Made by a program: the position numbers and the translations under genes. Positions 59,690 through 64,000 of a stretch of 64,000 nucleotides of DNA are shown in pieces. Source of the stretch: RGIG8748 sp045539515 (GTDB lineage Bacteria; Bacillota; Clostridia; UMGS1810); NCBI GenBank assembly GCA_045539515.1, contig JAZQFN010000087.1:3113-67112 (forward strand), given 5' to 3'. The stretch's first letter is position 1, and every line of letters starts with the position of its first letter. Under the pieces are notes generated by a model. The model had not been told where the DNA came from. It saw nothing but the letters and a program-made list of their open reading frames with translations, and made no database searches.

Positions 59690-61981
59690 TTATACCTCAA
59701 ATGTTCCAAACCCGGAAAGCTCATATAATGCGGATTTTACAGATACTTTTGTTTTATTCTTGAAAGAATATACAAAGTCACTTACATTGTCTGCACACTC
59801 TACATTCAGCGTACCATCCATAAACTCTGCTGTGCAACCAAATGTTGTAAGGCTGCCGTCATCATTCTGGTGAACAAAGGCTTTCTTAAGTACGGTTTCT
59901 TCCATACACTTGAAGATTTCGTGTACGTCATTGTCACAGCAACCGCCCTGGGTATCTACGATTTCTTCTACTCCTCCGCCCAGAATAAGAGGACAGAATT
60001 CATAACCCCCGTTTACCTTCTGTTCACCTATGCGGTACCAGCCGGATATCATATCTACATAGCCTTCGGTAAATTCCTTTTCCACATATTTGGCTCTGTA
60101 TGCCTTTTCCTTGGGCTCTACAAACTTGTAGCCGTCTTTAACCTCGTTGTCGAAGTCCGGCACAAAGGCTCTTTCGGCTTTTATGTAGGGTGCGGCACAG
60201 AACGCCCAGCGAAGGTTGCCATTTTCATCAATGAGCTGTGCACTTGCTCCCATACCGTTCATAAGGCTCATAAGGTACTTCTTCTTTCCGGTGAGCATGT
60301 AGAGATAATAGTGAGCGTAGAGGGTCCAGCCTGTCCAGCCGTGAGGAGAATTGAACATATTTTCCCTTATCATTACATCGTACTGGGATTCCCAGTAGCG
60401 GATTGATGCACCGTTCATACGGCAGTCGGGTATGAGCTGTTGTTCAAGGCAGGAATGAATTGAAAGCATATATTCTGCCGCATTTATATACTCTGCCCTT
60501 TCCTCTTCAGGAAGTGTAAGAGCAAACATACCTATCTGCAGAGCAGAACAGGAAATCATACCGTCTTCAAGGGTCATTTCGCCCTCGGTTTCAATGTTGT
60601 CAAGGTTGCGGACAAGCTCGTCTACAGCTTTCTTTGCAGATTCATAGTGAACCCGGGAGAGCTTTACAAGTTCACTGTCACCGCACTCTTTTTCCGCAAG
60701 AGCAAGCTCCAGCATAGACTTGGCAATGTATATAACGCAGGTATAGTGCACCTTTTTGTTTTTGTAAGCTCCGGTTGCATCCTGATGCTTAATAAGGAAG
60801 TCCGCAAAGCCTGCGGCGTATTTAAGGCAATCAAGCCTGTTGTCGGGTTCTGCCTCATACATATCCACAAGCACGCTTATAAGACCGGAGGTGTTCTGTA
60901 TTCTGTCGGGAATCACTATGGGCTCGCACTTTTCAAAATCAAACATAAGGGGCATTGTTTCCCAAAAGGCTTCGTATGCCTTATCCCCTATTTTCTTATC
61001 ACCGGTGTGCTTGTAGTGAAGAAACAGTGAGAAAAATCCGTAAAAACTCTCTGTATGGGTTGATGCCTTGGGTGGCTTGGAAAGGGCGTTTTCTGCAGCT
61101 TTTTCAAGATAGTAATCCCAGTCTTTGCGCACAAAGAATTTAGCTTCAGCAGTTTTGCCGTTGTTATCAACTACCTTTAAGGTATACACACCCTGCTGTG
61201 TAAGGGAATCATTAACAGCTGCCAAAGAACCGTCGGGGCAAATAAACTCCAAAGAATAACCGCAGGAAGAATTAACAGCAAGGTCAAGCTTTTCTCCGTT
61301 TTCAATGGTATATTTGGTTGCATCCACTGTAGGCACTCCTGCCGCAGCTGTTATTGACTTTTTGATATCTGCCTTATTTGTAACGGGTATAAGGTAGATT
61401 GTGTTGGTATAGGTTTCTCCGGATTTAAAGATTTTAAGGTTGTCGGGGTGTCTTTCCGGCAAAACAGTATTCTGATAAAAATAAATGTTTGAGCCAAGAA
61501 TTCTGTGACCGCAATGGATAACACCTTCGCTTTCCTCAAACAGATTGTATGAGATGTCATATGACGCCACGGGACCCGAGGTTGCTATGGCAAGGGCATT
61601 TTCCGCGGTGTTCATATAGTAGCCCCAAAGGTGAGTTTTTTCGCATCTTAAAAGTGTGGGGAAAAACAAATCGTTCCATTGGGGATAGTGTGTCATATAG
61701 GAATCAACACCTGTGATAAAGCCAATCCTTCCGTCAAAATCGGCACCGTTATTTTTCATTGAAACATTTATCTCAAGGCAATCGGGCTTTTGTGCATAGG
61801 ACAGTTCAAAGTCCATATCCATACACTTTCCGCAAAAGCTTTCTCCATTGGGCTTTAGTTCAACATTTGTTTTTTCGCCGTCTTTTTCTACAAAAAATCC
61901 GTAGTTGTCCTTCATAAAAGGAACGGTAAAATCCTCACCTTCAATTTTAATAATTCTCTCATTTAAAAACTCTGTTTTCAA
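59690..61981 (-). CDS. large putative (alpha/alpha) toroid glycosidase-like protein
   Basis: 763 residues. N-terminal beta-rich part (about 1-290, including IGFITGVDSYMTHYPQWNDLFFPTLLRCEKTHLWGYY) and a helical six-hairpin-like part (about 310-640: YLEKAAENALSKPPKASTHTESFYGFFSLFLHYKHTGDK; IPDRIQNTSGLISVLVDMYE; MRNGASIRYWESQYD-type; MFNSPHGWTGWTLYAHYYLYMLTGKKKYLMSL) resemble rhamnosidase/unsaturated glucuronyl hydrolase-like enzymes, without an assigned family. A catalytic residue cannot be named. No signal peptide, so cytosolic. Start: TTG at 61981 preceded at 8 bases by AGGAGG; the GTG at 61990 overlaps that site. It is the first gene of an operon with the epimerase and directly borders the cassette array. 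Confidence 0.72.
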   Translation of the reverse strand: MKTEFLNERIIKIEGEDFTVPFMKDNYGFFVEKDGEKTNVELKPNGESFCGKCMDMDFELSYAQKPDCLEINVSMKNNGADFDGRIGFITGVDSYMTHYPQWNDLFFPTLLRCEKTHLWGYYMNTAENALAIATSGPVASYDISYNLFEESEGVIHCGHRILGSNIYFYQNTVLPERHPDNLKIFKSGETYTNTIYLIPVTNKADIKKSITAAAGVPTVDATKYTIENGEKLDLAVNSSCGYSLEFICPDGSLAAVNDSLTQQGVYTLKVVDNNGKTAEAKFFVRKDWDYYLEKAAENALSKPPKASTHTESFYGFFSLFLHYKHTGDKKIGDKAYEAFWETMPLMFDFEKCEPIVIPDRIQNTSGLISVLVDMYEAEPDNRLDCLKYAAGFADFLIKHQDATGAYKNKKVHYTCVIYIAKSMLELALAEKECGDSELVKLSRVHYESAKKAVDELVRNLDNIETEGEMTLEDGMISCSALQIGMFALTLPEEERAEYINAAEYMLSIHSCLEQQLIPDCRMNGASIRYWESQYDVMIRENMFNSPHGWTGWTLYAHYYLYMLTGKKKYLMSLMNGMGASAQLIDENGNLRWAFCAAPYIKAERAFVPDFDNEVKDGYKFVEPKEKAYRAKYVEKEFTEGYVDMISGWYRIGEQKVNGGYEFCPLILGGGVEEIVDTQGGCCDNDVHEIFKCMEETVLKKAFVHQNDDGSLTTFGCTAEFMDGTLNVECADNVSDFVYSFKNKTKVSVKSALYELSGFGTFEV

Positions 61982-62132
61982 AGAAAGCACCTCCTGTAAT
62001 TTATAAAAAGATTTTTAACTGTTTAGTTTAAATAAAATAAATATTAACAATGAAATTTCTTACTATGATATTTTTGTTTTGTTCCTTTAGTGATGTAAAA
62101 TATCTTTCCTTTCAGCAACATTTAACATAATT

Positions 62133-62160
62133 ATTGTGAGGCATAAGGTTTAGATGCAAA
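62133..62160. repeat. cassette-boundary repeat, copy D (left arm truncated)
   Basis: Core ATTGTGAGGCATAAGGTTTA continuing GATGCAAA. The core is nearly identical to those at 62.66, 63.09 and 63.63 kb; only one side arm remains, since the DUF559 unit joins it here. Confidence 0.8.
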
Positions 62161-62178
62161 TCTTTCAAAGGCTCCCTT

Positions 62179-62228
62179 GAGGCTCCCTTGTGTAAAGGGA
62201 GCTGTCAGCGTAGCTGACTGAGGGATTG
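62179..62228 (+). repeat. stem-loop repeat framing the DUF559 gene, left copy
   Basis: GCTCCCTT, loop GTGT, AAAGGGAG; then TGTCAGC/GCTGACT hairpin; then GAGGGATTG. The last codons of the DUF559 gene (...QSLSQLR) lie inside this repeat. Confidence 0.8.
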
Positions 62229-62573
62229 TTTTACTATATCATCAATATACATACAAACTTCCTCAAAGTTTTTCAAGACATCAAGATTTGATAGTCGTAT
62301 AACCTTTATCCCATACTGCTTTAAATATTCAGTTCTTTTTTCATCTTTGATAAGTCCTTCATCCTCATAATGCTGAGAGCCATCTAATTCTATAACAATA
62401 TTTGCTTTTGCACAATAGAAATCCGCTATGTATTTTCCCAACACTTTTTGTCTGGTGAATTTCTCAGGGTAATTTCTTAAAAAATCGTACCACAAATGTC
62501 TTTCTTCTTTTGTCATATTCTTTCTAAGTTCCTTTGCAAATGGAACTATTTTGCTATTATGTTTTCTATCCAT
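62205..62573 (-). CDS. DUF559 endonuclease-domain protein (Vsr-like fold)
   Basis: 122 residues of the DUF559 (restriction-endonuclease-like, Vsr-related) family: RHLWYDFLRNYPEKFTRQKVLGKYIADFYCAKANIVIELDGSQHYEDEGLIKDEKRTEYLKQYGIKVIRLSN. The catalytic-type residues are Asp in ADFYC, Glu-Leu-Asp in VIELDGSQHY, and the Arg-Glu-Leu motif. Such proteins are predicted nucleases. The gene is framed by two facing repeats. The upstream repeat gives the ribosome-binding site GGAGGGG 6 bases before the ATG. The downstream repeat encodes the last residues and the stop. It is read from the minus strand, as are the other cassette genes. Confidence 0.9.
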   Translation of the reverse strand: MDRKHNSKIVPFAKELRKNMTKEERHLWYDFLRNYPEKFTRQKVLGKYIADFYCAKANIVIELDGSQHYEDEGLIKDEKRTEYLKQYGIKVIRLSNLDVLKNFEEVCMYIDDIVKQSLSQLR

Positions 62574-62576
62574 TTA

Positions 62577-62633
62577 CAACCCCTCCGAGTTTGCTTCGCA
62601 AACTCACCTCCCCTTAAACAGGGGAGGCGTTTT
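62577..62633 (-). repeat. stem-loop repeat framing the DUF559 gene, right copy
   Basis: On the minus strand: CCTCCCC/GGGGAGG hairpin, then GAGTTTGC/GCAAACTC hairpin, then GGAGGGGTTG. Same plan as the left copy but with different stem sequence, facing it. Confidence 0.8.
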
Positions 62634-62640
62634 ATTTCGA

Positions 62641-62727
62641 CAACATTCGACATATTTATATTGCGAGGCATAAGGTTTAGATGCAAAGGATTTTGTTGTC
62701 AAGTTCGTACTAGGTTAAGAACAAAAA
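62641..62727. repeat. cassette-boundary repeat, copy A
   Basis: Core ATTGCGAGGCATAAGGTTTA continuing GATGCAAA (62660-62687) with arms: TGTTGTC on one side pairs with GACAACA on the other (minus strand). It lies between the stop of the 62729 gene and the DUF559 unit. Confidence 0.82.
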
Positions 62728-62728
62728 A

Positions 62729-63055
62729 TTATTTGTATAATTGATTGACATAATTCCATAGCACTAATGAAATCAAAGCAACCATGACATGTAAAATTGG
62801 CAACCAACTTACAAATGACAACTTTTTGTTATCGAGGGTTTTAATTAAAGAAAAACTATATGTACCTATGTATAAAACCCCTATTAACATTGTTATTAAT
62901 GCAACAACAGATTGAATTACTACCTCCATTTGAGACCAATCTGTTTCCACAAAGCTAACAACCGAAAACAAAAGCATTAATCCGGCTAATAATGCAAAAG
63001 GTATTGCTATTGCTTGAATTACAAATAATATTATGATACCTATTTTATTCTTCAT
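62729..63055 (-). CDS. small membrane protein, unknown function (cassette gene)
   Basis: 108 residues, four hydrophobic helices: IGIIILFVIQAIAIPFALLAGLMLLFSVVSF, VVIQSVVALITMLIGVLYIGTYSFSLIKTL, and WLPILHVMVALISLVLWNYV. I recognise no family. ATG at 63055 sits behind AAAGGAG and 24 bases downstream of the repeat arm; the longer frame (63079) begins inside the repeat. Higher AT content than the core genome by eye. Confidence 0.75.
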   Translation of the reverse strand: MKNKIGIIILFVIQAIAIPFALLAGLMLLFSVVSFVETDWSQMEVVIQSVVALITMLIGVLYIGTYSFSLIKTLDNKKLSFVSWLPILHVMVALISLVLWNYVNQLYK

Positions 63056-63070
63056 TCCTCTTTCTCCTTT

Positions 63071-63150
63071 CGACAACATTCGACATATCTATATTGCGAG
63101 GCATAAGGTTTAGATGCAAACATTTTTCAGCGAAAGTTTATGTCGTGTTA
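63071..63150. repeat. cassette-boundary repeat, copy B
   Basis: Core ATTGCGAGGCATAAGGTTTA continuing GATGCAAA (63093-63120). On the minus strand, the left arm AACACGACATA is complementary to the right arm TATGTCG-AA-TGTT apart from a two-base bulge. Confidence 0.82.
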
Positions 63151-63161
63151 GAACTAAAAAA

Positions 63162-63596
63162 TCATTTGCTATATGTCCCGTCGTAGAAATCCTTTAAAAA
63201 CATAATATCAAGATCAACAACCAAACCCATATCTGATAAAAGCTTTAATGTTTTATTTTCTAAATGAATATTGCTTTGCTCATCATCAGGATATACAGAA
63301 ACCCATAATGTTGCATCAAAATTATCCGATAACTTTTTTATGTATTCTTTTGATTTTATAAACCTTGTTAGAAACGCATATAACATATCGTCAAAAGTTT
63401 CGTTTTCTTGTTTTTCAACCTCAAAAATCCAGCAATCTTCTTCATAGATTATGGGTTGCTTATCACCAAATTTTGGAGTGTAACAATCACCTTTCCGATA
63501 TATGAAACTTGGTTGTTGCGATAACTTTTGAGTTATTTCTTCAAAATTCAGGTTCTGCCCTGCTATTCTAAGTTTTATAAATCCGTTTCCTTTCAT
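63162..63596 (-). CDS. DUF4279 domain protein (cassette gene)
   Basis: 144 residues, similar to the DUF4279 family: KLRIAGQNLNFEEITQKLSQQPSFIYRKGDCY, WIFEVEKQENETFDDMLYAFLTRFI and ATLWVSVYPDDEQSNIHLENKTLKLLSDMGLVVDLDIMF. Family function is unknown; members are often near toxin-antitoxin or phage genes. Start at 63596 with AAAGGAG; the longer frame starts within the next repeat. Cytosolic. Confidence 0.8.
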   Translation of the reverse strand: MKGNGFIKLRIAGQNLNFEEITQKLSQQPSFIYRKGDCYTPKFGDKQPIIYEEDCWIFEVEKQENETFDDMLYAFLTRFIKSKEYIKKLSDNFDATLWVSVYPDDEQSNIHLENKTLKLLSDMGLVVDLDIMFLKDFYDGTYSK

Positions 63597-63610
63597 TGTT
63601 AACACTCCTT

Positions 63611-63700
63611 TTCTACATATTTCGACATCTTTATATTGCGACACATAAGGTTTAGATGCAAACATTCTTCAAAGAACGGTTATGTCAAATCAGAAACCTA
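63611..63700. repeat. cassette-boundary repeat, copy C
   Basis: Core ATTGCGACACATAAGGTTTA continuing GATGCAAA (63634-63662), two substitutions from the others; arms TTTGACAT and ATGTC-G-AAA are complementary with one extra base. Confidence 0.8.
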
Positions 63701-63727
63701 TATATAAACTTGCATTTTAGGCTTGTA

Positions 63728-64000
63728 TCAAACAGACATCATAGCTTCAAACCATCCAAAATATCTTAGATATAAATGGCGGTGTTTCATAGGCGTCAAT
63801 ATTTTTTCTTGATGTTTAAAAGGCGTTCCGTACGGTGATGTATCACAACTATATCTATGATATGTCGCATCAGGTCCGCCCCAACTTGATGTTCCAATTC
63901 GATTATACGGTACCTTTAATGAATAGCTATAAACCTCTTTTCTATAAAAATAGTTAGAGTTGCTGGTTGCATTAAGGTTGAGGTAAAGACATGGATAAGA
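63728..64000 (-). CDS. partial cassette gene, 5' end beyond the window
   Basis: 90 residues and a stop are readable; the frame runs off the right edge. The visible part is KVPYNRIGTSSWGGPD, YHRYSCDTSPYGTPFKHQE and LRYFGWFEAMMSV. It is tyrosine- and arginine-rich. I recognise no family. It is the fourth gene of the array, with repeat C in between it and the DUF4279 gene. Confidence 0.6.
   Translation of the reverse strand, partial: SYPCLYLNLNATSNSNYFYRKEVYSYSLKVPYNRIGTSSWGGPDATYHRYSCDTSPYGTPFKHQEKILTPMKHRHLYLRYFGWFEAMMSV

Noticed and set aside
62133..63662. CRISPR array
   Set aside because: Repeats are 430-540 bp apart with complete genes in between, and have no spacer-length units.
62133..63662. 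Firm call of a classical integron array
   Set aside because: Canonical RYYYAAC/GTTRRRY core sites are not clear and there is no integrase in view; kept as an analogy only.

Overview
This 64 kb window looks like a chromosomal piece of an uncultured anaerobic Clostridia (Bacillota), probably a gut Oscillospirales/Ruminococcaceae-like lineage. The reasons are moderately low GC (low 40s percent by eye, not counted), strong Shine-Dalgarno sites, TTGACA/TATAAT promoters with 17-base spacers, a T-box leader, ECF-type transport genes, the rnr-smpB pair, a long one-chain PurL, and several palindromic intergenic repeat families that I recall as common in Clostridia. Taxonomy is inferred from gene content only. 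I saw no rRNA, tRNA, CRISPR array, prophage or transposase.

Layout. 1-9.1 kb: ion and vitamin transport (CLC channel/antiporter, CPA2 antiporter, an aldo/keto reductase with a membrane protein, and an ECF transporter whose two ATPases are fused to a substrate-binding S component). 9.3-12.9 kb: rnr-smpB and a TIM-barrel epimerase. 12.9-31.6 kb: an accessory carbon-scavenging region, mostly on the minus strand: CocE-type hydrolase, YitT, amidohydrolase, a nitrilase-GDPD fusion, two DUF4838 proteins, a NagB-like protein, a PIG-L deacetylase, an AraC regulator, an epimerase, an MFS transporter, a serine hydrolase and two SGNH hydrolases. 31.8-33.5 kb: Ca/Na exchanger and MBL-fold hydrolase. 33.6-44.5 kb: a purine operon read purE-F-M-N-O-H-D-L, in which the usual bifunctional PurH is replaced by a separate formyltransferase and an archaeal-type (PurO-like) cyclohydrolase. 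44.6-53.5 kb: the envelope/shape cluster (U32 peptidase, dut, maf, mreB, mreC, mreD, PBP2, a MinD-like ATPase, mgsA). 53.7-58.0 kb: a T-box leader ahead of a TIM-barrel/acyl-CoA synthetase fusion, then a lemA-TPM pair. 58.0-58.7 kb: a SLOG-like gene behind a long structured RNA leader. 58.8-62.0 kb: an epimerase with a large putative toroid glycosidase. 62.1-64.0 kb: an array of single-gene cassettes separated by a conserved repeat.

How genes work together: the purine and mre operons are conserved housekeeping blocks with overlapping genes. The 12.9-31.6 kb region and the 58.8-62.0 kb pair look like breakdown and isomerisation of modified sugars (deacetylation, de-esterification, epimerisation, uptake), but no substrate can be named from sequence.

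Most worth following up: (1) the cassette array at the right edge, with a DUF559 nuclease gene framed by facing stem-loop repeats that supply its ribosome-binding site and its last codons; (2) the unassigned RNA leader of the SLOG-like gene; (3) a leucine-specifier T-box with an eroded T-box motif; (4) several unusual fusions and active-site losses. Many starts were moved inward from the longest reading frame using Shine-Dalgarno and promoter evidence, as noted per gene.
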